A DNA stretch of 39,321 nucleotides from Nitrospirae bacterium JdFR-81 (GTDB lineage Bacteria; Nitrospirota; Thermodesulfovibrionia; UBA6902): NCBI GenBank assembly GCA_002011735.1, contig MTOQ01000075.1, positions 1-39,321 on the forward strand, given 5' to 3'. The position numbers were made by a program, and so were the translations under genes. Numbering within the stretch: position 1 is the stretch's first letter; every line of letters begins with the position of its first letter. Of this stretch, positions 31,888 through 39,321 are shown piece after piece. The notes below the pieces were generated by a model. That model did not search any database. It worked only from the letters and a program-made list of their open reading frames with translations, and had not been told where the DNA came from.

Positions 31888-32823
31888 ATGAAGGTTCTTG
31901 TTACAGGAGGGGCTGGCTTTATAGGTTCCCACATAGTGGATATGTTGATAGGAGAGGGTCATGATGTAATAGTCGTTGATAATCTCTCCACAGGAAAGGA
32001 AGAGAATCTCAATCCTGAGGCAAGATTCTATAAGTTAGATATCCAGGATCCATCCCTTGAGGATATTTTTAAAAAAGAAAATCCTGAGTATGTTAGCCAT
32101 CAGGCAGCCCAGATTGATGTCCGACGTTCTGTAACTGACCCTGTTCTTGATGCAAAGATAAACATACTTGGCACCATAAATCTACTTGAGAAGTGTGTTA
32201 GTTATAAGGTCAAAAAGGTGGTATTTGCCTCCTCAGGTGGTGCAATATATGGTGAGCAGGAGATATTCCCAGCGCCAGAGATTCATCCAATGAGACCTGT
32301 CAGTCCTTACGGGATAACAAAGCTTGCTGCCGAACACTATCTCCGTTACTATAAAGCCACTTATGGACTGGATTATGTCTCTTTGCGTTATGCAAATGTG
32401 TATGGTCCAAGACAGGACCCATTTGGTGAGGCAGGCGTTGTGGCGATATTTATACACAAAATGCTTGATGGTGATCAGCCTATTATAAACGGTGATGGCG
32501 AACAGACCAGAGACTTTGTCTATGTAGAGGATGTTGCCAGGGCAAACATCCTTGCATTGAAGAGCAATACAGATGAGAGGGTCTTTAATATAGGTACAGG
32601 TATCGAGACCTCCGTCAATCAGATATTCTATAATCTCAGGGAGATTATAGATCCCTCTATTAGGGAGGTTCATGGTCCACCAAAGAGGGGGGAGCAGAGG
32701 AGGAGTGTGATAGATCCCTCAAAGGCGAAGGAGTTTTTACAATGGGAACCAAGGACTTCGCTTATAGAAGGGTTGAAGAAGACATGCAGATATTTCAAGG
32801 AAAGAGATAAATCCACATCATAA
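31888..32823 (+). CDS. galE: UDP-glucose 4-epimerase-like SDR
   Basis: The 311-residue short-chain dehydrogenase/reductase has the NAD site T-G-G-A-G-F-I-G-S (6-14), S115/S116 and the Y141-x-x-x-K145 catalytic pair (S-P-Y-G-I-T-K). It also has R-Y-A-N-V-Y-G-P-R-Q-D-P and F-N-I-G-T-G, as in the short bacterial/archaeal GalE group. It would supply UDP-galactose or UDP-GalNAc, or act on a related UDP-hexose. 63 bases separate it from the chain-length gene. GalE and WecB side by side point to acetamido sugars in the polymer. Exact substrate is inferred from family resemblance. Confidence 0.85.
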   Translation: MKVLVTGGAGFIGSHIVDMLIGEGHDVIVVDNLSTGKEENLNPEARFYKLDIQDPSLEDIFKKENPEYVSHQAAQIDVRRSVTDPVLDAKINILGTINLLEKCVSYKVKKVVFASSGGAIYGEQEIFPAPEIHPMRPVSPYGITKLAAEHYLRYYKATYGLDYVSLRYANVYGPRQDPFGEAGVVAIFIHKMLDGDQPIINGDGEQTRDFVYVEDVARANILALKSNTDERVFNIGTGIETSVNQIFYNLREIIDPSIREVHGPPKRGEQRRSVIDPSKAKEFLQWEPRTSLIEGLKKTCRYFKERDKSTS

Positions 32824-32853
32824 AAAATCTATTTTTATTAATATTCCAGTGGA

Positions 32854-33960
32854 ATGCGTCGCATAATCATTGTTGCAGGAGCGAGACCCAATTTTATAAA
32901 GATTGCCCCCCTTATATCTGAATTCAAAAGATACAGGAACCATTTTGAGACATTGCTTGTTCATACCGGTCAACATTATGATTTCGAGATGTCTCAGATC
33001 TTCTTTCAAAACCTCAACATCCCAAAACCTGATGTCTTTTTAAACGCTGGTTCTGGCTCACACGCTATCCAGACTGCAAGAATAATGGAGTCATTTGAGA
33101 AGGTGGTGCTGAAGAAGAGGCCTGATCTGGTCATGGTGGTTGGTGATGTGAATTCCACACTTGCCTGCTCAATAGTTGCTGCTAAGTTAAATGTTAAAAT
33201 TGCCCATGTTGAGGCAGGACTGAGGAGCTTTGACAGATCAATGCCTGAAGAGATCAACAGAGTGGTTACAGATTCGCTCTCTGATTTCTTGTTTGTTAGT
33301 GAACCGAGTGGAATAAGGAATCTGCGAAGGGAGGGTATAGATTCAAAACGAGTTTATTTTGTCGGTAACATAATGATAGATACCCTCCTCTCTAATATGA
33401 AAAAGATAGATGGATCAAATATCCTCAAAAGATTGTCTCCGGTACCTGTAAGGCCAGGGAGCTATTCTGTATTAACCCTTCACAGACCAAGTAATGTTGA
33501 CTCTAAAGAATCCCTTTTAGAGATGTACGAGATTCTCAGGTCTATAGCTGAGAAGATAAGGGTGGTTTATCCTGTTCATCCCAGGACAAAAAAGATGTTG
33601 AGGGCTCATAACTTCCTGTATAAATTTGAAGAATTAAGGAACCTTATAATGATTGAACCTGTTGGATACATTGATTTTATCAAGTTGGTAAAGGAGTCCT
33701 GTTTTGTTCTGACCGATTCAGGCGGGATACAAGAAGAGACGACAGTGTTAGGAATTCCCTGCCTTACTTTGCGTGAGAATACAGAGAGACCCATTACCAT
33801 TAAAAAAGGAACGAATTATCTTGTTGGCAGGGATAAGGGCAGAATCAAGAAGTATCTAACCTGCATCCTTAATGGACGAGCCAAGAAAGGGCAGAGACCA
33901 AAATTCTGGGATGGAAAGACAGCAGAGAGGATAGTACAGATTCTTTACAGGAATATATGA
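32854..33960 (+). CDS. wecB: UDP-N-acetylglucosamine 2-epimerase (non-hydrolysing)
   Basis: This enzyme interconverts UDP-GlcNAc and UDP-ManNAc. The 368-residue product opens with G-A-R-P-N-F-I-K-I-A-P-L, then H-T-G-Q-H-Y-D. It contains V-V-G-D-V-N-S-T, H-V-E-A-G-L-R-S-F-D-R-S-M-P-E-E-I-N-R and L-T-D-S-G-G-I-Q-E-E, all family hallmarks. Length is usual. It overlaps the next gene by four bases (ATGA). The ManNAc product would probably go into this locus's polymer. Confidence 0.93.
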   Translation: MRRIIIVAGARPNFIKIAPLISEFKRYRNHFETLLVHTGQHYDFEMSQIFFQNLNIPKPDVFLNAGSGSHAIQTARIMESFEKVVLKKRPDLVMVVGDVNSTLACSIVAAKLNVKIAHVEAGLRSFDRSMPEEINRVVTDSLSDFLFVSEPSGIRNLRREGIDSKRVYFVGNIMIDTLLSNMKKIDGSNILKRLSPVPVRPGSYSVLTLHRPSNVDSKESLLEMYEILRSIAEKIRVVYPVHPRTKKMLRAHNFLYKFEELRNLIMIEPVGYIDFIKLVKESCFVLTDSGGIQEETTVLGIPCLTLRENTERPITIKKGTNYLVGRDKGRIKKYLTCILNGRAKKGQRPKFWDGKTAERIVQILYRNI

Positions 33961-35891
33961 GGACACAATCCCCCCCTCTTAAGAGACTTCCTTCCAAGAT
34001 ATTCAGCAAGATACGAGAAGGCCGGGAATATTTATATTATCGATTTCTACATTCGAGGCCTAAGATAGATATGGACTACAGTTTAAGTAAATACATGGTT
34101 TGTGGTGTGGATTCCCTTGAAGATATTTCCGTTATTTATCGAAATCTATTCCCTGCAAAGGCAAAGGATAAACTCAAGGAGGCTGATCTGATCTGTGACC
34201 ATGTCTTTGATCTTTTAGGCAGTGGTGACAAGAGATTAAGCGGTGAAGGGTCAGGTTATCAACCTATAGAATGGCATATGGATTTTAAAAGTGGTTATGT
34301 CTGGGATTCAAAGACCTTCTATCGTAAGATTCGTTATGGTCATGTAAAAGGCGTTGATATAAAATTGCCGTGGGAGTTGTCCCGTTTTCAACATCTAATT
34401 ACACTTGGACAGGCATACGCCTTAACCAAGGATAAAAAATATCCAGATGAATTCACCAATCAGATAACAGACTGGATCATGAATAATCCGGTTGGGTTTG
34501 GCGTTAACTGGAGATGTACAATGGATGTGGCTATTCGTGTTGTTAACTGGCTGGTGGCGATGGAATTCTTTGCGGATAATGATTTGTTTACAAGGGGCTT
34601 TCTGGATGACTTTTATATTGCTATTTATGAACATGGAAGATTTATAGAGGATCATCTCGAAAGTGCTTCGGGATGGACTACTAATCATTATCTGGCCAAT
34701 ATAGCTGGGTTATTCTTTATTGGGGTATATTGTCCCTTCTTCAGGGAGAGTACAAAATGGCGTGATTTTGCCTTTCGGGAATTACATAGGGAGATAGAAA
34801 AACAGGTCTATCCCGATGGATGTAGTTTTGAATCTTCCACCTCTTATCACCGCCTGGCATTGGAGATGCTCTTCTATTCGATGTTACTTGGTGACCGCGC
34901 TGGTATAATATTCAGTGATGATTATAAAAAGAAGATGCGGAAGATGTTCGAATTCTCTTTATATTGTATCAAACCGAACGGTTTGATACCTCAGATTGGA
35001 GACAACGACAGCGGAAGATTCCTAAGATTTTCGAGGATGCCTGCCGTAGAACATAAATATTTGTTGAATCTGGCCACCATTTATTTCAAAGACAGCAGTT
35101 TCAAGATCGAACAATTTGGCTTAGGGGAGGAGGCCTTTTGGATCTTTGGGGTTGAGGGGAAGGACATCTATGATAGTTTACCCTTCAGGCGAGAGGCTAT
35201 TGCCTCCAGGGCCTTTACAGATGCAGGATGGTATATAATCAGAAGGGATAGAGATTACTGCTTTATCTCCTGTGGTATAAATGCTGGCGAAGGATGGCAT
35301 GCCCATAATGATAAGTTGAGCTTTGAATTAATGCTTGAAGGGCAGGATATAGTTGTTGACCCAGGGACATATGTGTATACCTCCTTACCAGACGAAAGAA
35401 ACAAATTTCGTTCTACCGGATATCATAATACCGTGAGATTCAATGGTTATGAACAAAACAGTATCAATGATAGAGGCGTTTTTAGCCTGCCTGATAGTGT
35501 TAAAATTGAAGATGTAGAATTGATTGAGGACGATAAAAAGGTCACCTTTTCAGGGCAGATTCGATATTCAAATGTTGCACACAAAAGGGTAATAACATTT
35601 GATAAAGATAATGGCGAGTGGCAGATAATGGATAATCTGTTCTGTTCAAAGCCATTAAATGCAAGATTGCTGTATCACCTGTCTCCTGATTTAACCTATA
35701 AAAATAACTCTATTCATTCCAGGAAGACAGGAAGGAAGATAGCCTTGATAGAGGTGGAAGGGTATGAAATCAAGAAGTGCAATTATGATTACTCACCCGA
35801 ATATGGAGTAAAGATGAATGCAGAGTGTTTGATTGTTGATATCCCCGTTAAGGATGAGGAGACCATAATTACTTATATTAAAAAGGCTTAG
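33957..35891 (+). CDS. Heparinase II/III-like polysaccharide lyase
   Basis: The 644-residue protein has the alpha/alpha-toroid plus beta-sandwich layout of this lyase family. N-terminal motifs include W-T-T-N-H-Y-L-A-N (N243-H244) and F-E-S-S-T-S-Y-H-R (E292, Y297, H298). The C-terminal heparinase domain has W-H-A-H-N-D-K-L-S-F-E (H448, H450) and V-V-D-P-G-T-Y. I see no signal peptide, although such enzymes often act outside the cytoplasm; homologues in exopolysaccharide loci lacking one may act in biosynthesis or on imported oligomers. Its overlap with wecB and location inside the synthesis locus suggest it trims, cuts or edits the polymer. Confidence 0.85.
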   Translation: MRTQSPPLKRLPSKIFSKIREGREYLYYRFLHSRPKIDMDYSLSKYMVCGVDSLEDISVIYRNLFPAKAKDKLKEADLICDHVFDLLGSGDKRLSGEGSGYQPIEWHMDFKSGYVWDSKTFYRKIRYGHVKGVDIKLPWELSRFQHLITLGQAYALTKDKKYPDEFTNQITDWIMNNPVGFGVNWRCTMDVAIRVVNWLVAMEFFADNDLFTRGFLDDFYIAIYEHGRFIEDHLESASGWTTNHYLANIAGLFFIGVYCPFFRESTKWRDFAFRELHREIEKQVYPDGCSFESSTSYHRLALEMLFYSMLLGDRAGIIFSDDYKKKMRKMFEFSLYCIKPNGLIPQIGDNDSGRFLRFSRMPAVEHKYLLNLATIYFKDSSFKIEQFGLGEEAFWIFGVEGKDIYDSLPFRREAIASRAFTDAGWYIIRRDRDYCFISCGINAGEGWHAHNDKLSFELMLEGQDIVVDPGTYVYTSLPDERNKFRSTGYHNTVRFNGYEQNSINDRGVFSLPDSVKIEDVELIEDDKKVTFSGQIRYSNVAHKRVITFDKDNGEWQIMDNLFCSKPLNARLLYHLSPDLTYKNNSIHSRKTGRKIALIEVEGYEIKKCNYDYSPEYGVKMNAECLIVDIPVKDEETIITYIKKA

Positions 35892-35910
35892 AGTTGCTAC
35901 AGCTGGGAAA

Positions 35911-37197
35911 ATGATTCAAAAGGCAATACAGTTTATAGAGGATATTGTCAAGACCAACCTGTTCAGACATATCTTGACGGTCTTTGTATGGGACAATATA
36001 GCAAAGGCCCTTGGGATTGTGGTGACAATCATTCTTATAAGGGTGCTTTCCAAGGAGGATTATGCCCTATATACGTTTTTCTGGGCATCAGCGATGTTCT
36101 TTGTAGGTCTCATATCAAATGGGATAGACATGGCCTATGTGAGGTTTGCTGCTGAGGAATATTCGGCAACAAAGAGGATGCCACACGATATCTATCTTTT
36201 CTCTATTATCCTATGCCTTTCTATCTTTATTGTTTTGTCACCCATGGTACTGAACTACAGAGAAGAATTATCGCTCTTAATGTTTAAAAACAGTTTATAT
36301 GATAAACCGCTTTTTCTTGGTTTTATCGCCGCTGTGGGTTTATTCCTCACAGGGATGATATCGAGGTATTATCAGGTCCAGGAGAGATACAAGAAGGCCG
36401 GTGTGTTTATAGCGCTTGAGAAGGTGATGTTTTTTTTGCTCATCCTGTTGATATTTTTCTTGTGGGAATTGAATTTTCTAAGGGTGGTCTTACTCAGAAT
36501 AATCCTCCTCTCATCTCTTGCTCTATTCTTTATTATAATGATACTGAAGGATGTATTATCTAATAGTGAGTTAAACCTGAATTTTGGCCGTTTTTACGCT
36601 TTTATCCGGGCATCTTTCTGGTTGATTCTTTATTTTGTAACACAGTCGTTTTTCTCATACATGGACATCTTTATGATTTCAAGATTGACCACACCAGAGG
36701 ATCTGGCGAATTATGGTGTAGCATATAAATATTTCTCGCTTTTATTACTACTATATCCCACTCTAAAGACCGTGCTCAAGGTGAGGACATCAAAGATTGA
36801 TATGGTGGAGAGTATCGATAAACAGAGGCAATTCTTAAAAAGATGGCTGAAGACCTCTTCCATATTCTTCGTACCAGGTGCAGTGGTGATTGTCCTCGTG
36901 GCTGATGTCATCATGAATCTTCTGAATGGCCCAAGATATGCCGCTTCGATTATGCCTTTTAAGCTCCTTGTTTTAACTGCCATGTTATATTACATATTTT
37001 CAGCCAATATAGATATCTTCAGGGCAAAAAAGAGATACTTTCAACTGTTTTGTTTTGGCTTAGGTGCTGTAATTATGAATTTCATATTGAATCTGAAGTT
37101 AATCCCGATCTACGGTATCTCTGGGGCGGCATTTGCCACCCTGCTATCAGAGCTTATATTCGAAGGTTCTGCAACTATTTATATCCTGTATAGATAG
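35911..37197 (+). CDS. Wzx-type lipid-linked oligosaccharide flippase
   Basis: The 428-residue integral membrane protein has about 12 spans and the MATE/MVF-like pattern of polysaccharide transporters: an amphipathic N-terminus, V-L-S-K-E-D-Y-A-L-Y in the first loop, the S-x-L-x-x-P-E-D-L-A-N-Y-G segment near residue 265 and a C-terminal G-I-S-G-A-A-F-A-T-L-L-S-E. It should move the undecaprenyl-linked repeat unit to the periplasmic face, where the ligase/polymerase acts. A GGGAAA site precedes ATG 35911. Confidence 0.9.
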   Translation: MIQKAIQFIEDIVKTNLFRHILTVFVWDNIAKALGIVVTIILIRVLSKEDYALYTFFWASAMFFVGLISNGIDMAYVRFAAEEYSATKRMPHDIYLFSIILCLSIFIVLSPMVLNYREELSLLMFKNSLYDKPLFLGFIAAVGLFLTGMISRYYQVQERYKKAGVFIALEKVMFFLLILLIFFLWELNFLRVVLLRIILLSSLALFFIIMILKDVLSNSELNLNFGRFYAFIRASFWLILYFVTQSFFSYMDIFMISRLTTPEDLANYGVAYKYFSLLLLLYPTLKTVLKVRTSKIDMVESIDKQRQFLKRWLKTSSIFFVPGAVVIVLVADVIMNLLNGPRYAASIMPFKLLVLTAMLYYIFSANIDIFRAKKRYFQLFCFGLGAVIMNFILNLKLIPIYGISGAAFATLLSELIFEGSATIYILYR

Positions 37198-37210
37198 ATC
37201 TGGATTGAGA

Positions 37211-38050
37211 ATGAAGGAGCCAGTGAAGATCATCAAACACAAGGAGAAGATTGAGCATCTTTATGAAAATTCAAGATACAAGAATGCTATAGATCCATGG
37301 ACTTCCTTCTTTGCGCAGTCTGAAGACGATGTGGTTTATTCGAACTGGAGATACTTAAACAAGAAAAGACAGAGCATCGAGAATGCCATCTGGAAGGAAT
37401 GGTTAAAGGATGGGATATCCATCCTGGAGATAGGATGTGGTAAAGGCTACTTCTTAAAGAGGATTAACGATTATCTGCAAAAAGAGATTAAATATTATGG
37501 GCTGGACATATCATTGAGGGTTATTAATATCGCAAAGGATTATTTTCCATTAGCCCACTATGTTGTCTCTTCTGGTGAGGATTTGCCTTTTCAGGATAAC
37601 TATTTTGATTATATACAGATCATTGCAACTTTAGAACATGTGGTAAGTCCTGGCAGGGTGATAAATGAGGCTGTGCGTGTACTTAAGCCGGATGGAATAC
37701 TTTATATTGTTATACACAAACGGGCTATTGACCCATTAATATTCCCTACATACTATCAGAGAGTAAGAAATAGATTAAAGAAGATCTTTGATAGAAAAAA
37801 GACTACTAAGAATGTCAGTTACTCACTAAAATTGTCAGATTGCCGTAGAGAGGTTTTTGATTCGTTAAGAACAAACAGGGTGGTTTTTATAAAGAAGGGC
37901 TTTCTTGTTGGACATATAGATAGTTCATTCTATAAAGGTATGGGTCTCAGCTCAAACTGGTATATAAATTTAGCCCGATTAGCCAATATCCTCCCCTTCG
38001 GTGTATTTAAGGATCTTGAGTATTATCTATATAGGAAGGAGAGGTTATAG
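37211..38050 (+). CDS. SAM-dependent class I methyltransferase
   Basis: The product (279 residues) has the class I Rossmann motifs: I-L-E-I-G-C-G-K-G-Y-F-L, L-D-I-S after the second strand, L-P-F-Q-D-N-Y-F-D-Y-I and A-T-L-E-H-V. Members in polysaccharide loci usually methylate sugars. ATG 37211 is taken as the start because ATG 37133 would overlap the flippase gene by 65 bases and read its coding sequence out of frame. GAGA precedes it. The acceptor sugar is unknown. Confidence 0.85.
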   Translation: MKEPVKIIKHKEKIEHLYENSRYKNAIDPWTSFFAQSEDDVVYSNWRYLNKKRQSIENAIWKEWLKDGISILEIGCGKGYFLKRINDYLQKEIKYYGLDISLRVINIAKDYFPLAHYVVSSGEDLPFQDNYFDYIQIIATLEHVVSPGRVINEAVRVLKPDGILYIVIHKRAIDPLIFPTYYQRVRNRLKKIFDRKKTTKNVSYSLKLSDCRREVFDSLRTNRVVFIKKGFLVGHIDSSFYKGMGLSSNWYINLARLANILPFGVFKDLEYYLYRKERL

Positions 38051-38052
38051 CT

Positions 38053-39147
38053 TTGATTATTATAATTTTAACTGTTGACTATGAAATATTTGGGGATGGT
38101 AGCGGAGATGTCCAGAAATGTCTAATAGAGCCAACAGACTCTTTATTGAAGGTCTGCGACAGATACGATGTTCCTATAACATTCTTTTTCGAGGTCTGTG
38201 AATATTGGGCCTTTAAAAAAGAGGAGGACGCAGGTAATCTTCCACAGAACTATAGGCCTGCAAGATGTATTGAAGACCAAGTAAGGAGGGTGATAAAGGC
38301 TGGCCATGACCTTCAGCTCCATATTCATCCACAATGGCTGGAATATAGATACTTACCAGATAAAGGTTGGATAGTAAATTTTGATTTCTGGAGATTATCA
38401 CAACTTCCCACTGATGTATTATATAATACATTTAAAAGGGGTAAGGATACATTAGAGCGGTTGATACGACCATACAGAAATGACTACAAGTGTTTTGTTT
38501 TTCGTGCAGGTGCATGGTGTATTCAGCCCGAAAAAGACATTCTCAATATCATGCAGGAGATTGGGTTTCTTATTGATTCTACTGTGGTTCCAGGGATTAC
38601 CAGAGATGATGGACTTACGGTTTTCGATTTCCGAGAGGCTCCCCTTGACCTTCCTGCATGGCGTGTAAAGGATGATGTCTGTGTGCCAAGAGAGGATGGC
38701 AGGATATGGGAGGTGCCCATATTTACTTATAAATACGGATTGATAGAGCGGGTATCAAGAAGGGTTATGAAGAGGTCTTCTACAAAATCGCCTCCAGGAT
38801 GCAGAGGCAGTTATGTAAGGGGGGAGGTAACAAGAAGAAAGGACTGGTTATATTACCTGAATAGATTCAAATCCTATACCATGATGGATTTCTGTGCTAT
38901 GACAGCAAGGGATATGATGAAAGGTGTTGAAATCGCGAGAAAAAGGTTTTCAGGGAGAAAGGGATTCCCCTTAGTGATGATCGGACATTCAAAGGCTTTT
39001 GCCAATGGATCAGAATTGTCAATCTTCTTTGAATCATGCCTATCGAATTTTAAAGATGAAGTGATATTTGGAACATATTCAGACTGGTTAAATACCACAT
39101 CAGGGAATAAAGATAGCGTATTCTGCCAGACTCAGGGAGAAAGATGA
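38053..39147 (+). CDS. NodB-like polysaccharide deacetylase family protein
   Basis: The 364-residue protein has an early I-L-T-V-D-Y-E (with an aspartate where the NodB family has T-F-D-D), then L-Q-L-H-I-H-P-Q-W, which resembles the metal-binding H-x-x-x-H region, and C-F-V-F-R-A-G-A-W (R...G-A-W motif). It could remove acetyl groups from sugar residues of the polymer, though the metal triad is unusual. It starts at TTG 38053, with GGAGAGG about eight bases before. The 3' end overlaps the next gene by four bases (ATGA). No signal peptide is seen. Confidence 0.75.
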   Translation: MIIIILTVDYEIFGDGSGDVQKCLIEPTDSLLKVCDRYDVPITFFFEVCEYWAFKKEEDAGNLPQNYRPARCIEDQVRRVIKAGHDLQLHIHPQWLEYRYLPDKGWIVNFDFWRLSQLPTDVLYNTFKRGKDTLERLIRPYRNDYKCFVFRAGAWCIQPEKDILNIMQEIGFLIDSTVVPGITRDDGLTVFDFREAPLDLPAWRVKDDVCVPREDGRIWEVPIFTYKYGLIERVSRRVMKRSSTKSPPGCRGSYVRGEVTRRKDWLYYLNRFKSYTMMDFCAMTARDMMKGVEIARKRFSGRKGFPLVMIGHSKAFANGSELSIFFESCLSNFKDEVIFGTYSDWLNTTSGNKDSVFCQTQGER

Positions 39148-39321
39148 GGTTTATTGTCCAGTTAGTCCAGCTTGTGATGGTCTTTTACTTTGCGAGGTTT
39201 GTTGCGGCTCAGGTGCTTGGTAATAATTATGCCCTTCTCGTTGCCCTGTATTTAGGGGTTTTAGTCTGGGTCTTTCTGTCCTGGGAGAAGAAGTTTCTAT
39301 TATTTTCATTCACGGTCTTTT
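39144..39321 (+). CDS. Membrane protein, cut by the window end
   Basis: The start codon ATG 39144 sits in the stop of the deacetylase gene and follows GGGAGAAAG. The 59 residues visible contain two hydrophobic stretches (about residues 4-21 and 27-46) and a basic W-E-K-K between the second and what follows. It may be another polymerase, ligase or flippase-type protein of the polysaccharide locus, but the piece is too short to assign. Confidence 0.6.
   Translation, partial: MRFIVQLVQLVMVFYFARFVAAQVLGNNYALLVALYLGVLVWVFLSWEKKFLLFSFTVF

Noticed and set aside
37133-37210. Longer N-terminus for the methyltransferase
   Set aside because: These residues come from flippase coding sequence in another frame; ATG 37211 avoids the overlap.

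Overview
The window looks like chromosomal DNA of a Gram-negative (LptD is present), probably anaerobic or microaerophilic bacterium. Arginine is coded mostly by AGG/AGA and isoleucine often by ATA. That, together with the gene mix (periplasmic nitrate reductase, octaheme cytochrome, an exosortase-type acyltransferase and a large exopolysaccharide locus), suggests a Nitrospirota/Thermodesulfovibrionia-like lineage. This is an inference; no marker gene settles it. I see no mobile elements, CRISPR arrays or phage genes.

Region 1 (about 107-4147, + strand) is a tight operon behind a near-consensus promoter. It encodes a small exported two-cysteine protein, a NosL-family copper protein, a one-span anchored protein, a MacB/FtsX-type ABC permease, its ATPase, and a polytopic membrane protein with Cys/His motifs. 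No nosZ is present, so this looks like a metal or cofactor delivery module with an unknown client.

Region 2 (4127-13247, - strand) is a nitrogen-oxide respiration island. A sensor kinase with a periplasmic c-heme motif and an OmpR-type regulator lie upstream of napA, an OB-fold lipoprotein gene, napG, napH (split by an apparent +1 frameshift), napD, an octaheme hydroxylamine-oxidoreductase-like cytochrome and a second napD-like gene. Four TGTAAA-like direct repeats with 11/10/11-base steps lie between the regulator and napA and are the obvious candidate regulator site. No napB, napC or nrfA is seen. The layout suggests nitrate to nitrite by NapA, then nitrite reduction by the cytochrome toward hydroxylamine or ammonium.

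Region 3 (13335-16504) holds an exosortase/PEP-CTERM-associated acyltransferase-like gene, a PAPS-reductase-fold ATP pyrophosphatase lacking the usual reductase cysteine, tRNA-Leu(UAA), hpt and mazG. Region 4 (16460-23342, - strand) is a housekeeping run: trpF-trpB-trpA-accD-folC-lptD.

Region 5 (23418 to the right end, + strand) is an exopolysaccharide locus: O-antigen-ligase/TPR protein, outer-membrane beta-barrel, initiating glycosyl-phosphotransferase, Wza-like exporter with five SLBB-like repeats, a Wzc-like protein whose Walker A motif is lost, GalE, WecB, a heparinase II/III-like lyase, a Wzx-type flippase, a methyltransferase, a NodB-like deacetylase and the start of another membrane protein. 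It continues past the window.

A cross-cutting signal is that several transcription units have a good -10 box only 5-9 bases before the start codon and no Shine-Dalgarno sequence, suggesting leaderless mRNAs (genes at 145, 13335, 15689, 23342 and 23418). Genes inside operons mostly carry clear GGAGG-type sites.
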